A stretch of DNA of 64,000 nt. Origin: Aphanomyces cochlioides (lineage: Eukaryota; Oomycota; Saprolegniomycetes; Saprolegniales; Verrucalvaceae). The DNA lies in NCBI GenBank assembly GCA_019828595.1, contig JAHQRK010000046.1, positions 1 to 64,000 of the forward strand, written 5' to 3'. Of the stretch, positions 10,526 through 21,864 are shown piece by piece (the stretch's first letter is position 1; every line of letters starts with the position of its first letter). Position numbers and translations under genes: made by a program. The notes beneath the pieces are model-generated. The model made no database searches, was not told the origin of the DNA, and was given only the letters and a program-made list of their open reading frames with translations.

Positions 10526-10894
10526 GTCCCAGTCGACAAGTTCCAACTTGGAACTTGTCAGCGAGGCAAACCGACCCGAGTCAGACTGGGTCAACCCTGA
10601 TTGAGCCGTGACGGGTTGCATCTTATGCATCAACCCGACTCGACCAGGTCACCACCATAACGACTGAATCTGGTCGATTCGGTTGGACTCGAGTCGATTT
10701 CAATACATGCGCCATTGATTATAAACGTACATGCCATGGCAGGTTCACACACCCAAACAACACGTGACTGTGTAAAATGACACGATGTCTGTGGAAGAAT
10801 CGTTCGGTGCATTGAGCTCAGACTGCGCGAGTTCATCCAGCATTTACCCAAGCTTTATCTCTACAGGTGGTGATAATGTACCCGCGAATAGCTC
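10526..10894. other. No gene; short palindromes
   Basis: A near-perfect 25 bp palindrome (GACAAGTTCC, five bases, GGAACTTGTC) lies at 10535-10559. A GGGTTGCATC/ATGCATCAACCC inverted pair lies near 10613-10636. No coding signal. Confidence 0.45.
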
Positions 10895-11284
10895 TTATGG
10901 CACGTGAGTATGTAGACGTCTGAAAGTGATAGCTCCTTTGGAGCACTTGAAGCGCTCCGATGAGTTTAAAATACCAGGTTGCGATTTGGAGCTCCAATAG
11001 ACCTCAATATCAATTACAGATATTTCATTGATAGTCGGAAATGAGTTGGATTTGGCTGGAGTCAGCTCCAACCCTCGCGTATTTCGCTTCACAGTCATGT
11101 ACCCGAGAAACTCGAGGCATGCGCTCTCGTTTAAGGGTAAAACAATGCGGCCGTCAGTGATTTGAGAAGGATAGTGCTCAATTAACCAACAATGAAACCT
11201 CTTAATGACACCTTCATACTGCTTACGGGTGTTTTGAACGATTGGATTTGACATCACTCGAGCGCTGCGTTCTCTGTCGTTCAT
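10895..11284 (-). pseudogene. Tyrosine recombinase relic, N-terminal domain
   Basis: An ATG-started frame reads NPIVQNTRKQYEGVIKRFHC, LIEHYPSQI, VLPLNESACLEFLGYM and LELTPAKSNSF. NTRKQY--V---F--W plus a following 'L-FL-YM' segment is the usual core-binding domain of oomycete Crypton-type recombinases. The catalytic domain is missing: after about residue 95 the frame becomes unrelated and stops. It differs from the recombinase at 3974-5920, so it represents another lineage. Confidence 0.6.
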
Positions 11285-12925
11285 CGTGTCGAAGAATACA
11301 AATAGTTTCGAATGTAATTTAAAAATGCCGGATATCGAATTTCGAACAGTGTTTCGTGAAAAACCTTAGTATCGAAGATACCAACACAGACCATACAAAT
11401 ATCAAATTGAAAGAATATTCGAATAGTCGTTCTTGCCGAAACATTCCACGAAACTCTTGTTTCGTGTGAGATGCTATAAGTAACCGGTCCGAAAGTTTCG
11501 TGAAAAATACTTATTTAACTGTGTAAATCTATATATTACATCATTTATAACCAATCAATTGAGCTAAATTTTCACCTAACCCCTCAAGGACAGTTTACAT
11601 GGCAAGTCATTTTTTTCGGTCTTATTATTCCTTTTGGGAATACCGATACAAATTCAACGTCATAAAACTATTTTTTTCAGAAAATCTTAATTATTTTATA
11701 TTTTTTGCTTTGTTGAAAAAGATTAAGAGATACAGCCAATCAAAGTGGTGTATCTTCCCATTCAGCCCCACAATAGTAAGATCAACATCCTCAAAACGCT
11801 TGTGTGCCGCACTGGCCACCCATGGTCCGCCAATTGGGATTGTGTGCAGGACTGTCATCGCCACCCTATTCGTCAGATTGTTGGAAATACAACTTGGGTG
11901 TGATATCATGACCGTTTCGACAAGATATCAGGATCACACCAGTTTCTACTGGTTAAAATTAAGAAAATATCCAAAGTCTCGAGTCCCTCTTGAGATGGAA
12001 AGAAGTTATTTGAATATCGTTCTGTAGGATTTCTAATGAGCTGTATCACATAGAGAGAGTACATGATGCACACATGAGGATCGTTTTTGTCAAGAATTTG
12101 CGGCTATGAAGTCGTGTGGTCACTATTTTTTGGAGAATAGAATGAATTATCTTAGCCGATTTTCTCCTCCAACGTCCTTCACAAACATCAATGCTCTGAT
12201 AGATTACTAGGCCAGGATAAGAAAGGTTAACACACAACAACAATTTCGTGTGCTTATGACGAGTATTTCCTTTAAACAAGCGCTAGCAGAGCTGCCTACG
12301 AATCTTGCGCCTAATACAGCTCTCTCTAAACTAATGAACAACCCCGTATTTCAACACGGAAAGGAACATGCTGTCTGAACTAAATGATTAAAACAATCGC
12401 AGTGTTAAAATATCAGGAACTCTATGGTTGAGACGCCCCATTTCTGTGGTAGAAGCGGAAACGATAAAAAGCTGCGCGGCGCTTCGCGCGGCGCTCCTGA
12501 GCTGAGAAAACAAAGCATACGTCATAGACGCATTAGACTAATGCACTACCGTTGTTTAGGATCTCACAGGCGTGGCATGGACTTAAAACTGCCTTTTATG
12601 ATATTTGTATGTGGTGCGACAAGTGTGATTTCCATACAAAATGACTCGCAGGAGAAATCACACCGTGGATCACACTTGAGTGTGATAAATACCCCATCAA
12701 ATACCTCAATGATGCAGACATTTTAGATATTTTCGACCAATCAAGTACAATTTTTTACGACTAATTTATGTTTGATTGGTCAGATTTAAAAAAATACAAC
12801 CTTGGTGTGATTTTGTCGATAACATCGAGATCATTTCGTTCATCTACAAGTTATTTAGCCAATCACTGACGTAATTTCCTCGTCATGTATCATAATATGA
12901 TACATGATAGAGTAGTATATTATAC
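11285..12925. other. No gene supported; AT-rich with ATCACAC motifs
   Basis: Two open frames (11599-12027 plus, 142 codons; 12424-12726 plus, 100 codons) begin with ATG but show no domain or family resemblance and are not called. GTGTGAT/ATCACAC motifs recur near 11897, 11932, 12625, 12658 and 12680. A 23 bp near-perfect palindrome (CATGTATCAT, three bases, ATGATACATG) lies at about 12885-12907, just outside the mariner left end. Confidence 0.4.
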
Positions 12926-13340
12926 TACTCTGTTCCGAAATAATTGCTACGGTTGTGTTGGATTGGCGGGATTTTTCTAAAAGTAATCGTATTGAGCAAA
13001 TTATTGGTCGATGAGATAGCTCGATCTTACGTCATTGATTGGCTGTATTTTGATCGCGCCAGTTCGATCTGTGCCAAGAGATTTTTGGCTCCAAAGTTAG
13101 AGTTCTGAAACACACACCGTCTTTTCCTTCCGCCAAAGGATCAGAAACCATTTTCTTAACTTCCAAGCCCACTCTGCTTTTTCGTCGGCAACTTGCGCAT
13201 GTTCTCAACTATTTTGGAGGCTTCAACCCAACAGCGGAGCAGGCACCCTTGAAGAAGAACCTTTCGCTTAGCAAGAGAAAAAGAACCTTTGAAATGCTTC
13301 TGAGTGCCCTACAGGTGGGACGGCTCCCAAGAAGAAAGTT

Positions 13341-13796
13341 GTGCCTGCTATAGTCACCAAGATTCGTTGGTCGTGCTTACGTGGCGGTGTGTCAGCAAGA
13401 CAATGCTGGACCACACAGGAATTTGTCAACTGCATTTTTGCGCTCAAATGGTGTGCACTCAGTAGCCGTGGGAAATCAGCCCCCAATAGTCCAGATTTGA
13501 ATGTTCTGGATTTAGGATTCTTTAATGCTATTCAAAGTCTGCAGCATCAAAAGAAAGTTCGTTCAATTGACGAACTCAATGGTGTTGTGGAAAAATATTT
13601 TGTTGAGTTGCCTGCGAAAACGTTTGTCACCTTACATAAGGTCATGGAATGCACCATTGAAGTATGTGGCGATAATAACTTCAAGATTCCTCACATGAAG
13701 AAGGATGCTACGTTTCAAGATCTGTCGACGTTTTGTGTTGAATGTTCTTCAGCACTCAACACCAGTGCCATGAATCACTTAAATTCCCATGAATAA
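13341..13796 (+). pseudogene. Mariner-like transposase, C-terminal remnant
   Basis: Two overlapping plus-strand frames carry the end of a DDD transposase. One reads CQQDNAGPHRN (from 13390), the second catalytic aspartate motif. The other reads NSPDLNVLDLGFFNAIQSL, which carries the third aspartate region, then ELPAKTFVTLHKVMECTIEV and PHMKKD. A frameshift near 13460-13490 separates them, so the enzyme is inactive. Remains of the upstream part may continue back to about 13100. It ends 7 bp before the TTAA used by the piggyBac insertion. Confidence 0.7.
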
Positions 13797-14446
13797 ATAC
13801 AGTTAACCCGTTCGTGTGGGGAAAGTTCCATACTTTAATCAAGTTTATTCTTAAGTATACTTGACTTTGCCAGCCTGCGATTCGCAGGGTGGCAGGGGAA
13901 ATAATAAAATAAAAAATGCCAAAAGTCATTATATTTGCTTCAATTAGGGTAGGTTTCTGCGATTCGCAGGGCCGCAGGCGCCAATCAGAAAAAAGCTGAA
14001 TATTTTTGGTTCCCAGAAATTATTTTATTACCCAATCTACAGTATCTGAACAGACGGTTGATTCAAGTCTTTTAACCAATGAAATTTGTTTGTTATTACC
14101 TTAAATAGTCCTCTTGAACCACAGTCTCCCTCGCCGTTGATTAATCGAATTTGAAATTTTGAACTGGTAAGAGAGACTTCTCTCACTTTCCCATTTGCTC
14201 CGTCTTGCTCAAGTGCCTTGAACCTGCGCCGTGATTTCTGTACCGCCGCCGCAGCGATTCCAAGTACTCAAGCCGCTCTGACTCAACGCTACGCCTACCT
14301 CCGCCGCCGCCGCCGCCGTGCGATTCATGGCGCGCATGTGTCTGCCGCCACCGATGAAGAAACATTTCGATTGGTTGGTGTTTAAACTGCCTTGTACCCA
14401 ATTGGTCGGTACTTGAAACGACGGTCGTTTTGCAATTTGCTTTGTC

Positions 14447-17400
14447 ATGGAGAAGTGTTGTGTGTGCGGCGAAGAAGAAGGTCCCAACCTACGCCAGTGC
14501 TGCATGTGTTTGTCCAAGTTCCATCATATGTGTATCATTGAAGAAGGCACAAAACGCGGGTGGTCTGAAGCGGAGGAAGGACAAGAAGTGTGTAGTGCTC
14601 AATGTTACCAAGCCAGAGACATACGAGTTCCCGAAGTTGTGCCGCCACCGGCAAGAAAGCGAAGTCGTCCTAAGGGATCGAAGAATAAGGCGAAAGTGCA
14701 AGATGTACAAGGTGTATCAACACCGGTAAAGCGTGGTCGTCCGTCGAAGTCAACATCAATGGACTGCCAACTACCAGCGGCGGATGAGGCATCCGAAGCG
14801 ACAGCTATATTTACACCCGATCACAAGTCAATCCGATCCGAGACCATGTACCGCTACGTATCGTTTAAGCCGCTACGAGAGGCTCAGATCCACAAGAACG
14901 ACAAGAAGTTGCTTGATTTCTACGCAGATTGCCAAGACTTCATGCTGAGTGGTGTGGTCACCGAAGTGCGCTATGTCGTTGGCATCGAGAACGATCCCGA
15001 TTTCGACACGCCGGGCAAGAAATCGAAAGCGACTGCCAAGAAGATGGTTGCATTGTACAAGATCACTTGGAATCACACGCGTTTCCAGCGCGAGGAACCT
15101 TGGATTACTGCACGCCTCTTTTACAAAGGTACTTTATTATCACATTTATCTTACTCACTAAATTGTAGGTGTGGAACAGTTTGCGACGTTGAAGGCGAAC
15201 CAACGCATGAACGCCGGACGAAGTTACCTTCAGATTTCGTCGTTTGTACCCGAAGACGAGTTGCACGAGATGACCGAGTGGAACATGAAGTTCCTAACCA
15301 ACAGGTCATTCGACGAAGAGAACAAGGACGATAAAGAGACCAAGAACGATATGCTGCCTAATGTGGAAGTGCCCGTTGACGACGGCAGCGACGACGAATG
15401 GTCTGAATACGTGGAACGTGGTTGGAAGAAGCACGGGAACTACGACACGACAGAAGACATTGAAGGACTTGAAGGCGTTGAGTGGATTTGCGGTGGACAC
15501 ACGCTGGGCCTACACATCTATACGAACATGAAGACAACAAGGATGACACGCCCGTGGACGAGTTGCGCATTTCCGACGAGTTCAAGGATCTATTCAAAGA
15601 CCCCGTGAAGGGTTTCCTAGCCTTTATGCCGCTGGAATTTTGGAAGACCGTGACGTTGCGGACGAACGCCAAGGCATTAGCGCTGCAAGCCGCTCATCCT
15701 AGAGGATACGTTGGTGGCCGAGAGCTCAAGAAAAGCTTCGAGCTGGTTGAAGTGATGAAGTTTATTGGCTTATTGATCATGATGAGTGTCGTACAAGGCG
15801 GCGAGTACAGTCTGTATTGGTCCAAACCAAGCATGTCGTTCCTTATACCGCCTACCGAGAACTTTGGCCGCGTCATGGCGATAGACAGATTCAAGCAACT
15901 GCGAGCGTGCATCACATTTAACGACGTTGTCGAGCCCGCGGACCCTCTTTGGCGTATCCGACCACTCATCAACCTGTTGAAGGCATCATTCAAGAATTTG
16001 TCGTGGCAGGACGAGAGATCAGTGTCGATGAGGCGTGCATTCCGTGTCGGTCAAGTTATGCGCGTGCGCTCATCGTCTACAATCCCAAGAAACCTCTGGG
16101 CAAGTATCATTTTCGTATTTACACTGCAGCATGCGCAACTACTTGGTACGTTTTTGCCTTCAAGATCCACTCGAAGGCGGCAGGCAATTTCGACATGGAA
16201 GCCGATGACGAAGCCGATGATGACGGTGAGCCAGCCCCAGACGACGACACAGCAAAACCTCGCGATGAAGTCAAGCCAAGTGCACTGCGGCAACATGTCA
16301 TCGACATCACAAAACAATGGGAGGGTAAGTTCATATCGTGTTATTCTGTTATGAATCTGTTCTAGGCTCGCACCGAGTGATCAATCTGGACAACTGGTAT
16401 TCTTCGGTGCAGTTATGTCTGACGCTGCTGAAGATGGGGTTGTATTGCCGAGGAACAGTACGAAGCAACCGAGCGCACAATCCACGGTTCGGCATGTTCG
16501 ACAAGAAACAGATAAAGTCGGTCATGCGTGGGTCAAGTTTAGTGTCGGTCGCTACATCTCTGGGCATTATTGCAGTTTCCTGGCTCGATGGCACAGTCGT
16601 GAACATGCTCTCGACTGCGGATGCAACAACAAAGTCATTTGTCCATCGCCGAGTTGGAAGGTATGACTTTACACGCTGCTATTACATGTTATCTTTACTA
16701 GTCAAACTATCCAACAAGAATGCCTCTCACTCGTCGGTCTGTACAACAAGTACATGCAAGGTGTTGACCGCCATGATCAACTACGCGAACGATTCTCTAT
16801 CGCATCAGGAGCAAGCTTCAAGCAATGGTACAAGAAACTCGGGTTCGCTCTGATAGACATTGCTATCACCAACTTGTACGTTCTGTACACGATCTGCGAA
16901 CCGGTCAATCAACGCGACTCGAACCTGCATTTCCAAACAAAGCTGGCGAACCAAATGCTGTTCGAAACGGATTGGACATTCTTAGTTATCTCTATGCTCC
17001 TTTGCTTTTCACACTTGAAGGTTTTCCGAGACACAAGTACCAATGGAGTACTCGAGTGTACCCATAACCCAGTCAGCAATGGCTCTGAAGAAGGCGGCAG
17101 CCGAAGAAAGAGCCGCTGCTTTACAGCGCGACGCTTCTCTTCGGCAGCCCCCAAAACTCAATAACACTTGCCGTGCGACGGACAAGCAAGCGGAAGTGTC
17201 GTACAGCCAGCGAATGCGCCGTTATTGTGTTGTTTGCTACTATGAGCGAAGCAAAGAGCTCATCAAAACGCAGTGGTGTGACGTACATCAAGTCTACTTA
17301 TGCACAAAAGCATATCTGCAGAGCGAGCAAGCTGTACCAGCTCATCTCTGTCCTCATGCTGAGTGGTCATGTTGGGACAAGTTTCACTCGTTCTATCAAC

Positions 17401-17459
17401 CAAAAGGCCTTTTTAAGAAAGACGGCAAGATGGACAGAGGCAACGACTCTACAAAATGA
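14447..17459 (+). pseudogene. PHD-finger piggyBac transposase, frameshifted
   Basis: The protein starts at ATG 14447 with a C4HC3-like PHD finger (C4-x2-C7, C18-x2-C21, H26/H27-C29, then C-x3-C). All three piggyBac catalytic aspartates are present: EISVDEACIPC, VINLDNWYSS and MQGVDRHDQLRERF. A C-terminal cysteine-rich zinc domain (RRYCVVCYYERSKEL, WCDVHQVYLC, HLCPHAEWSCWDKFH) ends at 17459. Three introns fit GT-AG and keep frame: 15129-15168 (40 nt), 16325-16365 (41 nt) and 16661-16701 (41 nt). Frame breaks remain near 15490 (an alternative 41 nt intron 15493-15533 would also fix it, but its donor is poor), 15985, 16975 and 17045. Catalytic residues survive but the gene is recently dead. Confidence 0.8.
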
Positions 17460-17544
17460 AGAAGCAGAGCGAGAAAGAACCCAAGACCAAGAAGTCACTC
17501 GTTTTGGTTTAGCGACAACGAAAAAAATGTATAAATTGTTAAGG

Positions 17545-17612
17545 CGCACGAGTGGGTTTGATCCCTGGACCTTTCGGCTACGAGCACGGCGACAAACCAC
17601 TGAGCTGTGATA
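17545..17612 (-). repeat. tRNA-like segment (isolated head)
   Basis: On the minus strand a CAGCTCAGTGGT motif (A-box-like) is followed about 30 nt later by GGGATCAAACCC (B-box-like). Spacing is right for a pol III internal promoter, but the arms do not fold into a complete cloverleaf, so this is not called a tRNA gene. Two similar heads lie at 17690-17742 and 17960-18016. Confidence 0.45.
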
Positions 17613-17689
17613 TGATGACGAAATTGACAATCTTTTAGAAAGGAAAGAGGTTTTTATTACAAAAAGAGACATGAATAACGGGTTTGATC

Positions 17690-18016
17690 ACTCGCTGGGA
17701 TTGATCCCTGTACCTGCACGATGCGAAGAGGTTAACTGAGTATTGTCTTTTTCACCCAAATTTGTATTTTTCTACCAAAATTGAGTTCATTTCCAAATCG
17801 ATTCCATCATACTGAAGTCAAGTATAAATGAAAAGTACGGTAAATTGGCCAAATAAAATTCACGTGTGTATAGGTGTGTTTTGCGTGAACTTGGTAAATA
17901 CTCGATTCTGATTGGCTGATCGAGTTGCAGATCGATTTGAAAAATAAAATATAAAAGCTTGAGTTGGGGTCGATCCAGCACGATGCGAAGAGGACGATGT
18001 ACAGCTAAGCTACAGA
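17690..18016 (-). repeat. SINE-like repeat with two tRNA-like heads
   Basis: Minus strand order: a tRNA-like head (TAGCTTAGCTGTACATCG, CTCTTCGCATCGTGC, GGATCGACCCC; 17960-18016), a 200 bp body (17741-17945), then a second head (CTCAGTTAAC, CTCTTCGCATCGTGC, GGGATCAATCCC; 17690-17742). The body recurs at 25292-25505 and, shorter, at 39808-39945, there without clear heads. Layout suggests a tRNA-derived short interspersed element inserted downstream of the transposase; a MITE with captured tRNA fragments is the alternative. Confidence 0.5.
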
Positions 18017-18117
18017 AGTAGTCAAATGTAAAGGTGTATACAAGGACATCATTGGTAAAACAATTTCAACTGTCATTTCAACGGTTTTCCCACTTTCCAA
18101 TTTGTCGCGTATTGACC

Positions 18118-18438
18118 ATGGCCAACATGTCGATGCAGTTCCTGTGCAACATGACGTCCACACCGATCATAGCTGGAGCGGCACCAGCGGCCGCTGCGCC
18201 GGCGAACAACAATATGGAAACAGCGACTCAGCGACGTCGCAGACAACGAGCGGCATCAGTGCAGCGCCGCTTTGAAGCATATGAAGACCGTCTCAACCGT
18301 CGATCTTATGACCGCAATGACGAGCCAAGAGGGTACAACAACATACCTTATTACAACGACCGCCGCAACGCTGACTACTCCTACCGTCCGTTTGGGCACG
18401 GCAAAAGTGCTGAGTTTGTAACGACATCTCCTCGATGA
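18118..18438 (+). pseudogene. Arginine-rich protein, probable 5' part of a split gene
   Basis: From ATG 18118 a 106-residue frame runs: hydrophobic/Ala-rich start (TPIIAGAAPAAAAPANNN), RRRRQRAASVQRRFEAYEDR, then an Arg/Tyr/Asn-rich tail (PYYNDRRNADYSYRPFGHGK). Composition resembles the RGG-rich frame resuming at 21137 beyond the nested DDE element, so the two may be halves of one piggyBac-borne accessory gene. No domain recognised; function unknown. The joined-gene idea is inference. Confidence 0.4.
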
Positions 18439-18533
18439 CTATTCCACTTCTGACAATTCTGAAAACACCACGCCACGCAGAATATTCTCCTGCTCGGCGT
18501 GGGCCAATCGGATTGATGTTCATTTTTTTATTT

Positions 18534-21076
18534 GAGTGAGGAGATAGCAAATCAATGGATTTTGAAGGAGGTTTAGGGTTAAATTTTCAATTATATTTCG
18601 CATTTGAAACTTGAAAATTTTCCACACATGTATTCAATAAACTGTCAACCAATTTAAATATGCATCATTATCCGGATATCCGGATATATGATCGTCTCTT
18701 GCCTCTTGCCCAACACTTTCTAATTGACTTGGCATGCCAAAGACGTCACGTCGTAAAGGCTTGGCCTACCGGCGAAAGCAGGGTCGCAATGCCATTGTTA
18801 CTGCAGGTGTTAACTCACAGGAACCACAGTTTCTAGCGCCTTCTCCACTTCCAATTAGTCCACAACCACTCAATCAACAATGTGTTAATTCAATTCAGGT
18901 TAATTCTTCTGTTCATCCCGACCATTTGCGTCTCTCATACATTGTCTACTATTCCCATGTCCTTGGCTCTCCTCCTGTAAGCGAATGGTTTGTTGAAAAG
19001 GGTACAATTTTCCAAATTATGCAAGCCTTCAAAATTCCTCCTGGCTCTCGAAATTCTGTTATTTTTACTCTACTTGATTACATGTCATGTATTAATGCAG
19101 GTCTTGTGTACACTGGTAAATCTTTGAATTATGGTGGCTACAATAAATTGATATTGGATGGATCCTTTGAATCTCAACTTATTGCCGATTGCATGGAAAT
19201 GGGCGCCAGTATTCGCCAAACAACTGATGCTGTTAATATCTACCGCGTGCAATCTGGAGCTGAAAATCTTGGATTATCAGCAATTTATTCTGCATATCAA
19301 TGATTAAATCCAATTAAATCATCAATTCTACGACAAAAACAAGGAAATTGCGACATCACAAGTTCATGGGCAAATGCTCGTTATAATTATTCTAGACAAC
19401 TTGCAGTTCGACTAGAAATTTGGAAATGGAATATTGATGAAATGGGGCCATGCCCTGATGTGTTTGATTCAACTAAAACAGGTAAACTTGAATTATCGCA
19501 AATTATACATTGGGATGAAACTCATCGAAAAATTGAAATTGGGTATCATGCTAGTGGGGGCAAAAAGACGCAAATTCAGGTTAAAAGGGGTTTACATGGC
19601 CGAGTTAGCAACGATGGTGATCTTTTAGATCGAAAACCTTATCTTAATGTTAAATTTCCTGTTGAAGCTCGTTTCTCCTTTGGATGTGCTATTCAACAGT
19701 TTCCTGATGGCCGCCAAGTAGGAGCTCGTTGTTATCCTTTTGTTTACAGCGGCTGATGTATTCGATCAATAGACGATTACTCAAAATATCAAAAGTTTGA
19801 AATTGATCGTGTGCGAAAACTAGCCTTTGGAGGCTCACCATGGGTAGTGTCGGGTCGTCTGAATGATAAAGGTACTGCATGCAAATGTCTAGCCTGAAGA
19901 TAATGTACAATGCAATAGATATTTACGATATGGACTGTATTTCAGTTCTGCCAGGTGTTGGCAAAGCGATGAAATTAAAGCTTAACTCCATTGGAATAAT
20001 CCATGTCTATCAATTAAAAATGGCTCATATTCATGACACCTCAATCATGGCAACAAATAAATTCAAACAGCTTCAGCTGCTGTGTACTTCTGCAAAACCT
20101 GGTATCTGTTGTGTCATAGACCATCGCAAGGCTGAAAATCCCTACTTATCGCTCTACGGAGCCAATTGGAAAAAATAATTTCGCAAGCCGCGGCGATGAA
20201 GCAACACTGCTGCATTACAGAGCTTATTGAACAACATTGTGAAGGAGCCTCAAGATGTTGTGAGGGGCACAATACACGCAGACAATTGGTTTTTTCATCA
20301 TGATGCGCTGCCTCAATTGACATGTAAGTCAACTGAGTCAACTATTAAATGGATGAAACAGAAAGGATTTTATTCAAAATGCTTATTACCAGTACTGGGG
20401 CTAAACGATGGAACTGCTTTTGCCGGTCGTCCTGTCGGAAATAGTCCTGAGCTCATGTGCTGGGACTCGTCACGGAATAAAGACGTCCACGACGCCTTCG
20501 ATTTGCATCGCTTTTGGACATCCCAGCTTCCTGTTGATCGCCTATGAAGTTTAGTTCGTCGACTCCGAAAGAAATTGATAAAGCTTACCTCCGTCTTCTT
20601 GATCATTCACTCGGCCCTGACGCAGGAGTTCCTTCGGGACGACGAATTATTGAGGATATTACAAAATGTTTTGGATCAAACCTCTTGTCAGTGATTGCTG
20701 CACAGGGAGCCGTCGTTCCAGGGATTGGTAATCGGAGCGGAGTTCGTCGAATACCAACACATACGCGAGGAGGCAAAAGAACAAAGAAGTCTTCCTCAGA
20801 GAGTCGTTGGCTTCATCCTGACGCTGAACTTGGCAGGAGTTTGTTTATCCAAGCTTCACACAGTCGTCATGCTCTTGAGACGAACGAAAACAGTTCTTGC
20901 ACTGTGATTGACTTGTAAAGTTGAACAATAAAAATATTCCATTGGATATGTTTTTAATTCTTCAGTATTTTAATCATGAAAAGTCATTTTTCAACATTTT
21001 TTCATCCTTTTTTTGAAAGTTTGCATACAAATGTCAAGACTTTAACCTTGTTTTTCTCATTGATTTCTCACTCAAT
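18534..21076 (+). mobile_element. DDE element nested inside the piggyBac
   Basis: TGAGTGAG, eight bases, AAATCAATG at 18534-18558 pairs with CATTGATTTCTCACTCA at 21060-21076 (17 matching bases, the left arm carrying an 8 bp insertion). Between them lies a broken transposase gene (18734-20918). Flanks on both sides are piggyBac cargo. Target duplication is not obvious. Boundaries are therefore tentative. Confidence 0.5.
18734..20918 (+). pseudogene. DDE-type transposase with helix-hairpin-helix, broken
   Basis: I recognise an uncharacterised oomycete transposase-like family. In order: RLSYIVYYSHVLGSPPVSEW (N-terminal), IIHWDETHRKIEIG (first acidic site), FGCAIQQFPDGRQVGARC, SVLPGVGKAMKLKLNSIGI (helix-hairpin-helix), CVIDHRKAENPYLSLYG, IHADNWFFHHDAL (second acidic site), PELMCWDSSRNKDVHDAFD (possible third) and GVPSGRRIIEDITKCFGSN. 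In-frame TGA codons at 19301 and 19754, further stops between 20176 and 20212, and frameshifts near 19880 and 20545 inactivate it. Catalytic assignment is inferred from position. Confidence 0.6.
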
Positions 21077-21136
21077 GCGCGCAATATTTTGTACAGCGTG
21101 TAAACTTGGTCATTAAAATACACTCTCAAAATTTCA

Positions 21137-21864
21137 GATCGAAATTCGCAAAATTGTGGAGCTCGCTTTCGCCGTGCCCAAACGGACGGTACCATGGCCG
21201 TTATCACGGCGGTCGAGGCGGCAGCCGTCGCCGGTCTTAATCGCGTCCAAACGACCGCGGCCGCTGCCAATACTCACCCGCTCGTCGTAACAACCGCAAC
21301 CCCCGGCCACCTCAACATGACTGGGGTGAATTGGCACCTCAAACTGCCGGTGGTCAAGATGCAATTCTCAACGGTGGGTGGCTCGTGCCAATCGTTCCTG
21401 AAGCCTGACGAACCGTTGACGTGGCAGCTCCAATTGATGTCTCGCAAAATGTTGCCGCACAAGCGCCGCCAGAAAACCTTGATGTTGCACCACCCGTATC
21501 AGTCGAAGTCATTGGTCTTGTTTCGCCGGAAGCTGTTGCCGTCGCTGAACCGATTGAAACCTTGGAACCTGTTGATGCGCAAGCGCCGCTTGAAGTTCAA
21601 GAAGCTACTGGAGCGCAAGAGCCGCTCGATGTACCGGAAACCGATGTTACCCATACGCAGTTTGAAGCATTGGAAACTGCCGATGCACAAGCGACAGCAG
21701 AAGTCCCAGAAGTTGGTGCGCAAGTGCCGCTCGAAGTCCCGGAAGTTGTTGATGTGAATGCCCAGGAAGTTGCCGATGAGCAAGCGACCGCCAATGTTGA
21801 TATTACTGCTGGCGATGATGATCATGCATCTGCGCCGCTCGATGCCGCTGGTCCTACACAGTAA
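21137..21864 (+). pseudogene. RGG-rich then Ala/Pro/Glu-repeat reading frame
   Basis: One frame reads GRYHGRYHGGRGGSRRRS then, after a stop, RPNDRGRCQYSPARRNNRNP and DWGELAPQTAGGQDAIL. From about 21420 another frame gives an acidic repeat region with units such as DAQAPLEVQE, GAQEPLDVPE and GAQVPLEVPEVVD, ending at 21864. RGG tracts often bind RNA. The frame is open for 147 codons but has no ATG of its own, so it needs an upstream exon, possibly 18118-18438. Function unknown; may be accessory cargo of the piggyBac. Confidence 0.4.

Noticed and set aside
11599..12027. 142-codon ATG frame
   Set aside because: AT-biased, no domain, overlaps repeat-like ATCACAC motifs; length is not convincing in this background.
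12478..12505. GC-rich GCGCGGCGCTTCGCGCGGCGC near-palindrome as a regulatory element
   Set aside because: No neighbouring gene or repeated copy supports a function.
17545..17612. A functional tRNA gene on the minus strand
   Set aside because: A- and B-box-like motifs are present but acceptor, anticodon and T arms do not pair into a cloverleaf.
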